64,000 bases of DNA from Chrysoporthe austroafricana (Eukaryota; Ascomycota; Sordariomycetes; Diaporthales; Cryphonectriaceae), in assembly GCA_001051155.2 (NCBI GenBank), contig JYIP02000011.1:744001-808000 (forward strand), given 5' to 3'. Positions within the stretch are counted from its first letter, which is position 1. Each line of letters begins with the position of its first letter. The notes beneath the pieces are model-generated. The model worked only from the letters and a program-made list of their open reading frames with translations, ran no database searches and was not told the DNA's origin. The position numbers and the translations under genes were made by a program. Positions 12,801 to 26,120 of this stretch are shown here, piece after piece.

Positions 12801-13292
12801 TTTGGATATTTATTATTTATTAGCCCAAATTTCCTTCCGTAATCCTTTTATGCTTGCTATATTAAAGCCGGTATTTCTTTATAATTCTATAATTCATATA
12901 GCTTTATAACGCTTTATATTAAATTAATTCTTTATTAATCGCTAATTGCTTGAATTTTTAATTTATTCTCAACCCGTATTTATAAGTTCAAAATATCCGT
13001 AACCTTTCCTTATATTTTAGCAAATGCATTTGCTTTAAAAGTATATTTAAGCTTATTTAAGCATATATTCTTAATATTATTTTCAGTAATTAAGACTTTC
13101 TTTTTTCTATTAATTGCAATCTTTTCAATAAGTATAGCTTATTCTTATAAAATCTAGCTAATAGTCCAATCGATTCGAAAGTTATATTTTTTAAACCAAA
13201 ATATTCTTAAAATTAATTTATATTATGCTATATTTATAATATTAAAAGTAATATTCGTTATAAAGTCTTAAATCGAAATAAGCAAGTAATTA
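9890..13292 (-). pseudogene. El-1 pol remnant: chromodomain, IN, RNase H, RT and part of PR
   Basis: Read on the minus strand, from right to left: partial protease (13292 to about 13130), RT at about 12560-12040 with YLND in place of YLDD, RNase H at about 11700-11310, integrase at about 11180-10060, chromodomain at about 10060-9940. Every domain has stops. The segment ends abruptly inside the protease at 13288-13292, where plus-strand gag of El-3 begins. The rest of El-1 protease continues at 49924 with about 37 bp missing. Confidence 0.85.
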
Positions 13293-15137
13293 AAAATAAA
13301 GTTTTCCGCTTTAATGCTTTCTAATAAGCTAAGGCTTTTAAGCTTGATAAGCTTAAGCCTTATAAAAGCATTCGAAAAGATTTCCAAGCTTTCTTAACCC
13401 AATTTAAGGCTTATTTCAAATATTACGGCATTCAATTCAAAACTATTTATAATAAAATCGATTTCGCAAAAAGCTGCTTTAAAAGAACAGCCTTTCAATA
13501 ATAAAAACTAACCTTCCGTAATTATTTAGATAATAACGAGGATTTCCGCTTTAAGGATATTTAAGCGCATTTTTTTGCGCTATGCCAATTTTGAATCGGC
13601 TTTTATTAAGACTTTTGAAAACCCGGATAAAAGACGTATTGCAATATAATAATCGGAAGCATTTCGATAAACCGGCTTAGCCGCGAATTATATAGCTAAG
13701 TTCAAACAAATTATTGCTTATCTTAATTACGAAAACGAACCTTTTATAAACGCTTATTACGCGGGATTTAAGGAAGAAGTTAAAGATAAACTTTATAAAA
13801 AGGATTAATTTGAAAAATTCAGTAAATTTATTAATAAAGCAGTCCGTATTAATAATCGATTTTATAAGCGGTATTAATAACAATAGAAAAACTATAATAG
13901 CGTTCCGAAATATTAACTTAATTCAAGAAAGCGCAAATTCTAGCAAAAAACCCGGAATAATACGGCTTATTCAAATATAATATATATTAAACTTATAAAA
14001 TTAAATACTTTTATACGAGAATAATGCAAGGGAATTACTTACTATAATTGCGGTAAGAAGGGCTATATTATATGCAATTGCTATCAGAATAAGAAAAAAC
14101 GAAACTGGAAATTAATCCCGGAAAAATAAGTTAATATTGCTTAATAATAAGAACCCAATTAGCTAAATAATAATATCCTATTAGAATAAGCAGCAGACCT
14201 TAATTACGGCAATATAAGCTGGACAGCTTGCTATTAGGATTATTACTTATTATACTTTTCGGCAAAAGAAGATTCAGAATAGTTTTTATGCAAATTTAAA
14301 GGATAAAAGCAATTCGTTATAGAAAGAAAAGGCTTTATTTACGATACGGCTATAAATAGCAGCGATTCTAATTATTCAAGCAATCCTTTGGATATTAAGG
14401 AAGAAGATCTGGGAAGATTTCCTTTAAATTATTACTTGGAGCGATAATAGAATGCAATAGTAGAAAAAGAAATTGGCATTTAATAAACAGGAATATTCAT
14501 ACTAAACGTTACGCTCGAAAAAGCGGTATTGCAAGACAGATAGCTAGATAACTTACTAACTTTTATATTCAAGGAAAAACTTAATATAGAAACAGAAAAA
14601 ACGGTTATTTAATAAGCAAAACAAAAACGATTAAAGCAGAATAGCTAGATAATCAAATATACGAAAGTTAAGCACTTTATTTACGGGCTTATATTACAAG
14701 AACTCTTTTAAAGCATCCCGTTTCAAAATAACGGATACAAACTTCAGGAAAATGGAAGGATTAGTTACTTATACCCTTATTATTATAAACTTGCTTAAAT
14801 ATATTATATTTATTATAATTGCCAGATATACTTTAATAAGAAAGTTAAATATAATTAGTTTCCGATTAGAAAATAAAACCAATTAATCCAACTTATTATA
14901 GAATCCCGAAAAAGATATAAATAAATCTTATATATTAAGAATAATAATGCTTATATCGGACTATTTAATAATTATCCGTAAAAATGCGTTTAAGGAAAAA
15001 TAATATAAGAATAATATTACGTTATAATATGCTCTATTTATATGCAAAATAAGGCCAAAAAGTAATATCGATTGCAAAAGGCCGAGAAAGCAAAGCAATA
15101 TAGCCAAAATTAAATATAAAGGCTAGCAAAGCAAGTA
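13293..15137 (+). pseudogene. El-3 gag (5'-truncated) and start of gag-protease linker
   Basis: Gag starts inside the conserved segment KNKVFRFNAF and AKAFKLDKLKPYKSIRKDFQAF. It goes on through capsid (GFKEEVKDKLYKKD, KFINKAVRINNRFY) to a knuckle near 14045-14090 read as YYNCGKKGYIICNCY, which keeps the second Cys and the Gly. The linker follows (SWTACY near 14218) and breaks at 15137, where El-4 inserted. Numerous RIP stops. Confidence 0.82.
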
Positions 15138-15560
15138 TATTATAAACGCTGCAATAATCCTAAAATAAACTGTAAAGTCGAAAGGTTTATGCTAGCAAAA
15201 ACGGTATTAAATATAGCTTTAAATACTAGAAACTCATTTAATAAAATATTTGCAATGCATATAAGCCTATAAGGCTATTATTAAAAAATATAGTAAAGTC
15301 CAAATAATACTTAGATTTACGACTGAAAAGCTATAATAATTATTTAATAGATATTCTGTCCTTATATATCTAGCTTTCCAGTTCTAAACTAATAAGACCG
15401 CTATCGATATTGTCGGTCCATATAAGACCGTCAGGACGGATAGCGATTCTATTAATCTAACCTTTAACCCTAAATTATATAATTCTTGCAAGTATTTGCT
15501 AGCGGAATTATTACGTAAGCTGGCCCGTTAGCCGGCTATTTCCTATATCGGGTTATAATA
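15138..15560 (-). repeat. El-4 3' LTR
   Basis: From tattataaacgctgc to gggttataata. Contains the alternating gaccg/cggtc-type U3 repeats, here as accgctatcgatattgtcgg, and the TATA complement tatatc near 15365. Followed by the polypurine complement ttatctcttcc. Confidence 0.92.
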
Positions 15561-15651
15561 TTATCTCTTCCTTTATTAATTGTTATTCCTAATAATTTTC
15601 CGTAAAGCTTTTTGCTAATACTTTCCTTCCGATATTCCTTTCTTAATTAAG

Positions 15652-16257
15652 ATATCTTGCAAAGTCGAAAAACGCTTCTATAAGAAAACGGATTAGAGCA
15701 ATACTTTTTGGCTTACGGTTTTTTCTTATTGTTCTGAAATGCTTGCGTATTCTTCCTATTCAGATCGCAATCTTTTTTATTATATTTCGGAAAAGGACTT
15801 TTCGCGTTATACCGAATATATTTGTAATAAGCGTAATAATTATAATATAACGGGTTTTATTCCTATTCAAATATAGAAGATTGTAAAGCAGTATTCCTAA
15901 GTTAAAGCGAAATTGGATATTGCTAAAAAGGAAGCGATATTAATTAATGCAAGAGTTTTTCGATTACGGAAATAGCGCTGCTTATAGGCCGAGAAAATAG
16001 CTTGCGCAATATATCGGGGCTTAAATACTATCAAGGAATTGGAACGATTGGAAGCAGAAAAGGCTGCAAAGGAATGCTGTAAGGCCGAAGCCAAGTATTG
16101 CGTTATAAAGACTTTAATTCCCGAAAGTTCTCTTCTCGAAAGTTTCGATCTGGATGCTATTTTGCAGCATTTTGATTCCGATATTAACTAGTCTGCTATT
16201 AATTTATTTGCAAAGCATAAAACTATTTTCGGTCTTTCCGATTATTTTTCTAGTTAA
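15652..16257 (+). pseudogene. El-4 antisense accessory ORF
   Basis: Exactly 606 nt, from a mutated start (ATA) to TAA after SDYFSS. In the N-terminal third, six positions now encoding Tyr (TAT) are spaced x2, x6, x9, x2, x7: YSSYSDRNLFY, then YTEY, then Y. If each was TGT, this is a Zn(II)2Cys6-like cluster. Then come a basic coil (ARVFRLRKQRCLQAEKIA) and the charged helix ELERLEAEKAAKECCKAEAK. The C-terminal block ESFDLDAILQHF is shared with all copies. The N-terminal variant differs from El-1, El-3 and El-5. Confidence 0.75.
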
Positions 16258-16269
16258 GTAATTAATTGC

Positions 16270-19200
16270 TTTTCTTAATACTTTTTGAATGCTTATTATG
16301 CGTTATTCAGATTATTAACTAGTTTTTAGCTATTTTCGCTCGAATAATATTCTTTCCATTTAATTAAATATTCTCTATATTTAATTAAACTTTTATATTT
16401 AAAGATCCGTTCGATTTCGTATTTTAATTTATTAGCCTTAATTTATATTAATTCGTTCGTTTTGGTTATTTTGAATATTGGTTCGAAAAATAAGATATAG
16501 AATACTGGGTAAATTCTTATTCTATAAGGCAATGCAAGTTCAAAATTAATATCTAAAATTTTCTTTAGAATCCTGAATAAGCTAAGTTTTTTATAATTTA
16601 GCAAGTAAGAAAGTTTTATTATTCTAATATATTCTTTTTGTCAAATAAAATAAACTTTATCCCTTTCTTATAAGATTGGTCTTTTAATCCTTTTGGAATT
16701 AGCAAATCTTATTATTCTTTCTTATATAAATTTTAGTTTTTCTTGGAATTCTTTTTAGACTTTCTTGATTTTCCGGATTCGTTTTTCTGCTGCTTTTGCA
16801 TTTGCTCTTAATAATTCGTTATAATAAGCTATTGAATTATAGCTATAAAGCGTATAGAACGGTAATTTCTTTATTATATTCGTATTTGCGCTATTATATA
16901 CGAATTATGCTAATAGTAATAAGTCGATTTAATTATCTTATTTATAATTTATATAGTATTTTAAATATTATTTAATAATTTAGTTTATTCGTTCCGTTTA
17001 TTTATTTATTTGCAAGTAGAATGCTATAAATATCTTTTGTTATATTCCGAATAGTTTTATAAATAAAGTCTAGAAATTTAATATAAACTTTCTGTTTTTA
17101 TCGGAAATAATTTCTTTAAGTATGCTATAATTAACTATAATTATTTTGAAAAATGTATATACGAGGTTTTCCGCTATATTATTCTCTTTATAAAAGAAGA
17201 AATAAGCGTATTTGCTTAATTTACAAACTATTATTAGAATGCTATCGTATTGTATTTTAGTTAAAGGTTTTCGTAAAAAAAGTAGCTTAATAATAAAATC
17301 TCAGCTAATAGATTGCCAAATTGCTTCCGGGACGGGAAATAATTGGAATAATCTATAAGGCTTATAATATTCAATTTTATTTTTCTTATAGCTATTGTAT
17401 TTTCGTAAGATTGCTTTAATCCTTTTTTTTAATCCTAGAAAGTTTTAATATTTCTTAATTTTTTTATATATAGCTTTAATTCTTTAATAGCTATATACGG
17501 ATATATTATATATATTTCTAATATATTCGTTCTATTCTTTCGTAATTATATTTTTTAATCTTTTTCTATTATTAAAGATTCTGATAATTATATTAAGTTT
17601 TCTGGCTTCGTTTATAAAATTGCTATTTTTATCTTATCGGAAAATATTCTGGAATTCTTTAAGTTCTATATTTTAATAGTTTAATCGTTTGCTAAATGCA
17701 TTTATTTTGCCATTCTCGAATCCTTTGCAATAAATAATTTTCAAATTAAATTATAAAAAGAATTCTGCTTATCCAATTTATTATCTATTTAAGACTTTCG
17801 TTATTATAAACGTTATTAAATTCTTATAGTTAGAATATATTATAATCTAGCATTTAGTTCCGATTAAATAATATTGCTATTTTTCGAATGCTTTTACAAT
17901 TGCTATCAATTCTTTATCCGGAATGCTATAATTGAATTCTAAGCTATTTAATTTTTTCGAAAAGTTACTTACGATCCTAAAATATCCTTAATTATCCCGT
18001 TAACCGAGGTATTTTCTGAATGCATAATCTGATATATTAATTTCGATTTCAAATAGTTTACTTAAGTCTGTTTTGCAGAATATAAGTTTTAATATAATTC
18101 GTTTCTTAATTTTATCGAATGCTTCTTAAGCTTCTTATATCTATTCGAACTTCCGGTCTTTTCTTATAAAATCCGTAAGAAAGCATGCGATTTTGTTATA
18201 ATTTCGGATAAATTATCGATAAAAGTTAATATAACCGAAAAATGCTTTAACTTTTTTAATTTTCTTTAATATAAACCATTCTTTTATTGCTTAAACTTTA
18301 TCTTTCTATATATTAATCTTATTTAATTCTATTATATAACCGAAATAATTAATTTTCTATTAATAGAAACAATACTTGCTTAATTCGATTAAAAACTTAT
18401 TATTTTGCAAAATCTATAATACTTGCCGTATATATTATCGGTATAATTCGAAATTTCTTGAATAAATAAAAATATTATTAAAGTAAACGATAATAATAAT
18501 ATTCAAATATTTGCGGAAAATATTGTTAATTATTTTTTGGAAAAATACGGGCATATTAATTAGCTTAAAAAGTAAAATTATATATTCAAAATGTCCGTAA
18601 CGAGTCTTGAATGCTATTTTCCAAATATCGTTTTCTTTAATTTAAATATAATAATATTCTTTTTTGAGATCGAACGTAATAAATTAGTTTGTTTTTATTA
18701 ACCGATTTCGCATTTTTCCTATTAAAGATAAAAGATAGCAATTCTTAATTATAATATTGTTAAGCTGCTAATAGTTTATGCAAAGTTATAATTTGCTATT
18801 CTTTTTAAGTACGAATAAGATTGAATATTTTGCGAATAATTGCGATTTCCGTATATAGCCTCTTTTCAGATTCTTATCAATATATTCCTTAAATGCTTTG
18901 AGCTTTGCTTGGTCGAGCTTATAAATAGAATAATTCTGAAATTTTGTCCTTTCTTTTAATAGAATTTCATAATCAAAAGGGCCGTATTTTAATAAACCGG
19001 TATCAAATTTCTTTTGCTATAGTTTCTTGAACTCGTAATATTCTTTTAATACGTTTTTAAGTTCTAATAACGGTCTTTCCTTATTTTCTGAGATTTGAAA
19101 GAACAAAAAATACTGTTAAGCGTATTTTGTTTTGCTCGCTTTTTATCGTTATTTTCGAGATTTAATTTCTAATAGCTTCGGGTATTTGTCGCGCGTTAGC

Positions 19201-21000
19201 CCGAATTCCTTCTTATAATTTTCCCGTATTTATCGTTTTGGAAGCTATATTTCTTTATAATTCCATAATCTATATAGCTTTATATTGCTTTGCGCTAAAT
19301 CGATTTTCTATTAGTCGCTAATCGCTTGAATTTCTAGTTTATCTTTAACTTATAGCTATAAGTTCGAAATATCCGTAACCCTTCCTTATATTCTGGCAAA
19401 TCCTTCTGCTTTAAAGGTATATTTAAGCCTATTTAAGCGTATATTCCTAATATTATCCTTAATAATTAAGCTTTTCCTTATTTAATTAATTGCAACCTTT
19501 TTAGTAAATACGGCTTGTTCTTATAAAACCTGGCCAATAGTTTAATTAATTCGAAAGTTATATTTCTTAAGCCAAAACATTCCTAAAATTAATTCGTACT
19601 ATGCTATATTTATAATATCGAAAATAATATCCGTTATAAAGCTTTAAATCGAAATAAGTAAGTAATTAGTTTTTATATCGATTATATTAAAATTATATAT
19701 AACCGCTTTTCTTTCTATAATATTAAGTTTATAGAAATCTTTCTTTTATATTTAGAAAATCCGTTTTCTATTAATAACTTTTAACGAAATGAAATTTGTT
19801 TATACGCTGCTATCCAATAATATGCTATATCGTTACCCGTTAATATATGCGTTTAATATAATATATTTCTTATTCTCTTTCGTAATTGCATATAAGGATT
19901 TTGTAATCTTAATTGGCTATTATTCCATTACAAGCAATCCTTTTTTTTTAGAATATTCTAAGCTTTTTTCGCTATTTGCCTTATTAATTTTCATATTTAG
20001 CTTTAGCTATATTGCTTTGCCTTTTCAGCTTTCTGCAATCAATGCTATTTTTTAGCTTTATTTTGTATATAAATAAAGCATATTATAACGTAGCATTGCT
20101 CCTATATCGTTTTTCCTTAAATGCATTTCTATAAATAATTGTCGGGTAATTTAATATAAGCATTATTATTCTTAATATGCAAGACTTTTCTATATTTTTT
20201 TCAGGATTTCGTAATGGGTTAAATCAATTAGTTCTATTCTCTAATTGGGAATTAATTGTATTTAACTTTTTCGTTAAAATATATCTAGCAATTATAATAA
20301 ATATAATATATCCAAGCAAGTTTATAGTAATAAGGGTATAAATGACTAATCCTTTTATTTTCTTAAAATTTGCATTTGCTATTTTGGAACGGGATGCTTT
20401 GGAAAAGTTCTTATAATATAAGCTTATAAATAAAGTATTTAACTTTTATATACTTGAATATCCAGCTATTTTGTCTTAATTATTCTTATTTTGCATGCCA
20501 AATAACCGTCTTTTCTATTTTCGTATTGAATTCTTTTTCGAGCGTAAGAGTTAACAAGTTATTTGGCTATTTATCTTGCAGCATTATTTCTTCAAATATA
20601 GTATTAAGTACGAATGCGCTTGCTTATTGAATGCCTATTTCGTTCCTTATTATTATATCTTATTGCCGATCGAAATAGTAATTTAAAGGAAACCTCTCTA
20701 AGTTTTCTTTCTTAGCATCTAATAAGTTATTTAAATAATCGGAATTACTGCTATTTATAGCTATATCGTAAATAGGGCCTTTTCTTTTTATAGCGAATTA
20801 TTTTTATCCTTTAAATTTGCATAAAAACTATTTTAAACTTTTTTTCGCCAAGAAATACAATAAGCAATAGTTTTAATAATAAGCTATCTAGCTTATATTG
20901 CTATAGCTAAGGTTTGCTGTTTATTCCGGTAAGATATTATTGCTTAGCTAATTAAATTCTTATTGCTAAACGATATTAACTTATTTTTCTAAAACTAATT
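16270..21000 (-). pseudogene. El-4 pol remnant
   Basis: Minus-strand order from 21000 down: linker (about 21000-19900), protease (about 19900-19500, ILLDSS where LLDSG is expected), RT (about 18950-18440, YFNN for YLDD), RNase H (about 18080-17700), integrase (about 17560-16450) and chromodomain (about 16440-16330). All carry RIP stops. The open frame of 88 codons on the opposite strand at 19789-20055 is only the complement of protease and linker. Confidence 0.85.
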
Positions 21001-21995
21001 TCTAATCCCGTTTCTTCTTTTTCTGATAATAATTGCATGCAATATAGCCTTTTCTACTGCAATTGTAATAAGTAATTCCCTTGCATTATTCTCGTATAAA
21101 AGTATTTAATTTTATAAGTTTAATATATATCGTATTTAAATAAGCTATATTATTCCGGATTTTTTATTAGAATTTGCGCTTTCCTAAATTAAATTAATAT
21201 TTCGAGGCGCTATTATAGTTCTTTTATTATTACTAGCATTATTTATAGAATCGGTTATTAATACGGACTGCCTTATTAATAAACTTGTTAAGTTTTTCGG
21301 GTCGGTTTTTTTTATAAAATTTATCTTTAACTTTTTCTTTAAGTCTTGCATAATAAATATCTATAAAAAGTTCGTTTTCGTAATCAAAATAAGCGACTAT
21401 TTATCGGAATTTAGCCATATAATTTGCAGCTAAGCCGGTTTATTAAAATGCTTCCAATTGCCGTATTGCAATGCGTTTTTTATCCAAATCCTTAAAAGTC
21501 TTAATAAAGGCCGATTCAAAATTGGCATAGCGCTAAAAAATGCGTTTAGTATTTTCCGAACGGAAATTTTTGTTATTATCCAAATAATTATGGAAGGTTA
21601 GCTCTTATTATTAAAAAGCCGTTCTTTCAAAGCGGCTTCCTGCAAAGTCGATTTTGTCGTAAATAGTCCTGAATTGCGTATCGTAATATTTGAAATAGGT
21701 TTTGAGTTAAGTTAAAAAAGCTTAGAAATTTTTTCGAATGCTTTTATAAGGCTTAAGTTTATTAAGCTTAAAAGCTTTAGCTTATTAGAAAGCATTAAAG
21801 CGGAAGATTTCGTTTTTGATTTCTTTAAGCTGCTAGTATAGGGCTATATTTTGTTGCTAAAGCTGCTCGTTAGTAAAAATAGTTGGGATTTCTTCTTAAA
21901 AGGCTTAATTGTTAAAAGAAAACGGGATTTAGAATACTATCGTATTTCTAATATTGCTTAAAGAGTATATATTAAACTGTTCTTAAATAAGAGTC
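21001..21995 (-). pseudogene. El-4 gag remnant
   Basis: Complement of capsid and nucleocapsid. The knuckle lies at about 21036-21080 (YYNCSRKGYIACNY by translation of the reverse strand). The capsid segments align with El-2 gag at the same spacing. The leader between gag and the 5' LTR ends in the primer-binding complement gagtcgtaaaa, next to 22003. Confidence 0.8.
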
Positions 21996-22002
21996 GTAAA
22001 AA

Positions 22003-22426
22003 TATTATAAACGCTATAATAATCTTAAGATAAACTGTAAAATCGAAAAGTTTATATTAATAAAAACGGTATTAAATATAGTTTTGAATACCGGAAACTC
22101 GTTTAACAAAATATTTATAATGCATATAAGCCTATAAGGCTATTATTAGGAAATATAATAAGGTCTAAATAATACTTAGATTTATAACTGAAAAGCTATA
22201 ATAATCTATTTAGTAAATGTTTTATTTTTATATATTCAGCTTTCCAGTTCTGGACCGATAGAACTGCTATCGATATTGTTAGTCTATATAGAACCGTCAG
22301 GACCGATAGCGATTCTGTCAGTCCAACCCTTAACCCTGGATTACGTAATTCTTGCAAGTATTCGCTAGCGGAATTATTACGTAAGCTGGCCCGTTAGCCG
22401 GCTACTTCTTATATCGGGTTATAATA
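22003..22426 (-). repeat. El-4 5' LTR
   Basis: Collinear with 15138-15560 (424 against 423 bp). Differences are mostly C/T and G/A, as expected for independent RIP of the two LTRs. Flanked on the right by the aagta duplication. Confidence 0.92.
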
Positions 22427-25400
22427 AAGTAGCAAGAAAAGCCTAGAATACTTTAAAAGGAAAGGATCGCTTATAACGGGATAATAACCGATTAGAATTA
22501 CGAAATCCTTATGCGTAATTATAAAAGAAAATGAAAAGCATATTATACTAAATGCATATATTAACGGGTAATAATATAGCATATTTTTGAATAATAACGT
22601 ATAAGAAAATTTTATTTTGCTAGAAATCGTTAATAGGGAACGAATCCTTTAAGCGCAAAAGAAGGATTTTTATAAATTCAATATTATAAAAGGAAAAGCG
22701 GTTATATATAATTTTAATATAATCGATATAGAAATTAATTACTTATTTATTTCGATTTAAAGCTTTATAATAAAAACTATTTTCAATATTATAAATACGG
22801 CATAATACGAATTAATCTTAAAAATACTTTAATTTAAAAAGCATAACCCTTATATTAATTGAATTACTAGCTAAATTTTATAAGAATAAGCTATACTTAT
22901 TGAAAAAGTTGCAATTAATAAAAAAGGGAAAGTTTTAATTACTAAAGATAATATCGGGAATATGCGCTTAAATAGGCTCAAATATGCTTTTAAAGCAAAT
23001 AGACTTACTAGAAAATAAGAAAAGGTTACGGATATTTCGAACTTATAAGTATAAGTTAAAAACGGATTAAGAAATTAAGCAATTAGCAATTAATAGGAAA
23101 TCGATTCGGTATAGAACGTTATAAAACTATATAAGTTATAGAATTATAAAGAAATATAGCTTCCAAAACGATAAATGCAAGAGATTTACAGGCAGAAATT
23201 CGGGCTAACGAATAATAAATATTCAGAACTATTAGAAATTAAACCCCGAAAATAATGAAAGGAAGCAAGCGAAACAAAATACGCTTAACAATACCTTTTA
23301 TTCTTCCAAATCTCAGAAAACGAAGAAAAATCGCTATTAGAACTTAAAAACGTATTAAAAGAATATTACAAATTCAAGAAATTATAATAAAAGAAATTCG
23401 ATACCGGTTTATTAAAATACAGCCTTTTTGATTATAAAATTCCATTAAAAGAAAGAATAAAGCCTTAAAATTACTTTATTTATAAGCTTAATTAAATAAA
23501 GCTCGAAATACTTAAGGAATATATTAACGAAAATCTAAAGAAAAGCTATATATATAAATTGCAATTACTCGCAAAATACTCGATCCTATTTATACTTAAA
23601 AAGAATAGCAAATTACGACTTTATATAGACTATCGATAATTTAATAATATTACGATCAAAAATCGCTATCCTTTATTCCTAATAAGAGAAATGCGAAATC
23701 GGTTAATTGGAACAAATTAATTTATTATGCTTAATTTCAAAAAAGGATATTATTATATCCGGATTAAGGAAAACGATATTTGAAAGATAGCTTTTAGAAC
23801 CCGTTACGGACATTTTGAATATATAATCTTACTTTTTAGACTAATTAATGCGCCCGTATTTTTTCAGGAAATAATTAACGATATTTTTCGCAAATACTTA
23901 AATATTATCGTTATCGTTTACTTTAATAATATCTTTATTTATTCAAAAAATTTCGAATTATATAAATAGTATATATAGCAATATTCTAAATTTTATAGGA
24001 TAATAAATTCTTAATTAAACCAAGCAAATATTATTTCTATTAATAGAAAATTAATTATTTCGGTTATATTATAAAGCTAAGCAAAATTAATATATAAAAA
24101 GATAAAGTTCAAGCAATAAAAGAATGGCTTATATTAAGAAAAACTAAAAAAGTTAAAGCATTTTTCGGCTATACTAACTTTTACTGATAGTTTATTCGGA
24201 ATTATAGCAAAATCGTACGCCTTTTTACGGATCTTATAAAAAAAGATCGGAAATTCAAATAAATATAAAAAGTATAAGAAATATTTAACAAAATTAAAAA
24301 ACGAGTTATATCAGAACTTATACTTTACGAAACAAACCCAAATAAGCTATTTGAAATCGAGACCGATATATCAGCTATGCATTCGGGAAATAACTTAATT
24401 AACGAAACGATTAAAGACGTTTCAAAATCGTAAGTAACTTTTCAAAGAAATTAAATAGCCCGGAATTCAATTATAGCATTCCAGATAAGGAATTAATAGC
24501 AATTATAAAAGCATTTAAGGAATAGCAATACTATTTAATAGGAACCAAATACTAAATTATAATGCATTCCGATTATAAGAATCTGATAATATTTATAATA
24601 ATAAAAGTCTTAAATAAGTAGCAAATTAGATAAGCAGAATTCCTTTTATAATTCAATTTAAAAATTGTTTATTGCAAAGGATCTGAAAATAGCAAAGCAA
24701 ATATATTTAATAAATAATTAGATTATTAAGATATAGAACTTAAAGAATTTCAGAATATTTTTCAATAAGATAAGAATAGCAATTTTATAAACGAAGCTAG
24801 AAAACTCAATACGATTATTAGGATATTTAATAACGAGAAAAAACTAGAAAATATAATTACGGAAAAACAGGACGAATATATTAGAAATATATATAATGCA
24901 TTCGCATATAGCTATTAAAAAGTCAGAGCTATATATAGAAGAATTAAGAAATATTGGAACTTTTTAGGATTGAAAAGAAAGATTAAAATAATCTTACGAA
25001 AATGCAATAGCTATAAGAAAAATAAGATTAAATATTATAAGCCTTATAAACTATTCCAACCGTTCTTTATCCTAAAAATAATTTAGCAATTTATTAGTTA
25101 AAATTTTATTATTAACTTACTTTTTTTACGAAAACTTTTAATTAAAGTGCAATATAATAGTATTTTAATAATAATTTGCAAATTAAGCAAATACGCTTAC
25201 TTCCTTTTATATAAGGAAAGCAGTATAGCAAAAGATTTCGTATATATATTTTTTAAAACAGTTATAGCCAATTATAGCATATTTAAAGAAATTATTTCCG
25301 ATAAAAATAAGAAGTTTATATTAAATTTCTAGACTTTACTTATAAAATTATTCGGAATATAACAGAAAATATCTATAGCATTTCACTTATAAATAAATAA

Positions 25401-26120
25401 ATAAATAGAACGAACGAATTAAATTATCAAATAATACTTATAATATTATATAAATTATAAGCAAAATAATTAAATCGATTTATTATTATTAATATAATTC
25501 GTATATAATAATATAAATATAAGCATAATAAAGAGATTACCGTTTTACGTATTTTACGGCTATAACTTAATAGCTTATTATAACGAGTTATTAAGAACAA
25601 ATACAAAAGCAGCAAAAAAACGAATCCGGAAAATCAAGAAAATCTAAAAAGAATTTCAAAAAGAACTAGAGTTTGTACAAGAAAGAATAATAAAATATGC
25701 TAATTCAAAAAAGATTAAAGGACTAATCCTATAAGAAAGGGATAAAGTTTATTTCGTTTAACGAAAAGAGCATATTAGAATAATAAGACCCTTTTATTCC
25801 TTAAATTATAAAAAGCTTGGCCTATTTAAGATTCTAAAGAGAATTTCAAATATCAATTTCGAATTTGCGCTACTTTATAAAATAAGAATCCACCCGGTAT
25901 TTCATATTTCATTCTTAAAACCAATATTCGAAATAATTAAAACGGATAAATTTATACAAATCGAAACTAACAAACCAGAATATAAAGTCGAGCGGATCTT
26001 TAAATATCGAAAATTACTCAAATACAGAAAATATTTAATTAAATGGAAAAGATATTATTCAAGCAAAAACAGCTAAGAATTAATTAATAACTTAAATAAT
26101 ATATAATAAGCATTTAAGAA
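22427..26120 (+). pseudogene. El-3 pol remnant: linker end, PR, RT, RNase H, IN, chromodomain
   Basis: Resumes the linker after El-4 (agcaagaaaagcc). Protease about 22550-22900, RT about 23480-23960 (ending YFNNIFIYS), RNase H about 24340-24720 (SIPDKELIAI). Integrase about 24860-25790, whose best open part, 25147-25332, gives SILIIICKLSKYAYF and EIISDKNKKF. Chromodomain about 25980-26080 (VERIFKYRK, YLIKWKRYYS). Broken by stops, then interrupted at 26120 by a foreign insert. Confidence 0.86.

Larger units (their letters stand above)
15138..22426 (-). mobile_element. El-4, complete Ty3/gypsy element nested in El-3
   Basis: 7289 bp with LTRs of 423 and 424 bp and perfect 5-bp duplications aagta (15133-15137 and 22427-22431). 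It sits in the gag-protease linker of El-3, which rejoins across it. Its U3 (..gctatcgatattgtcgg..) and accessory ORF variant are shared with El-8, so these two form a subfamily. Confidence 0.95.
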
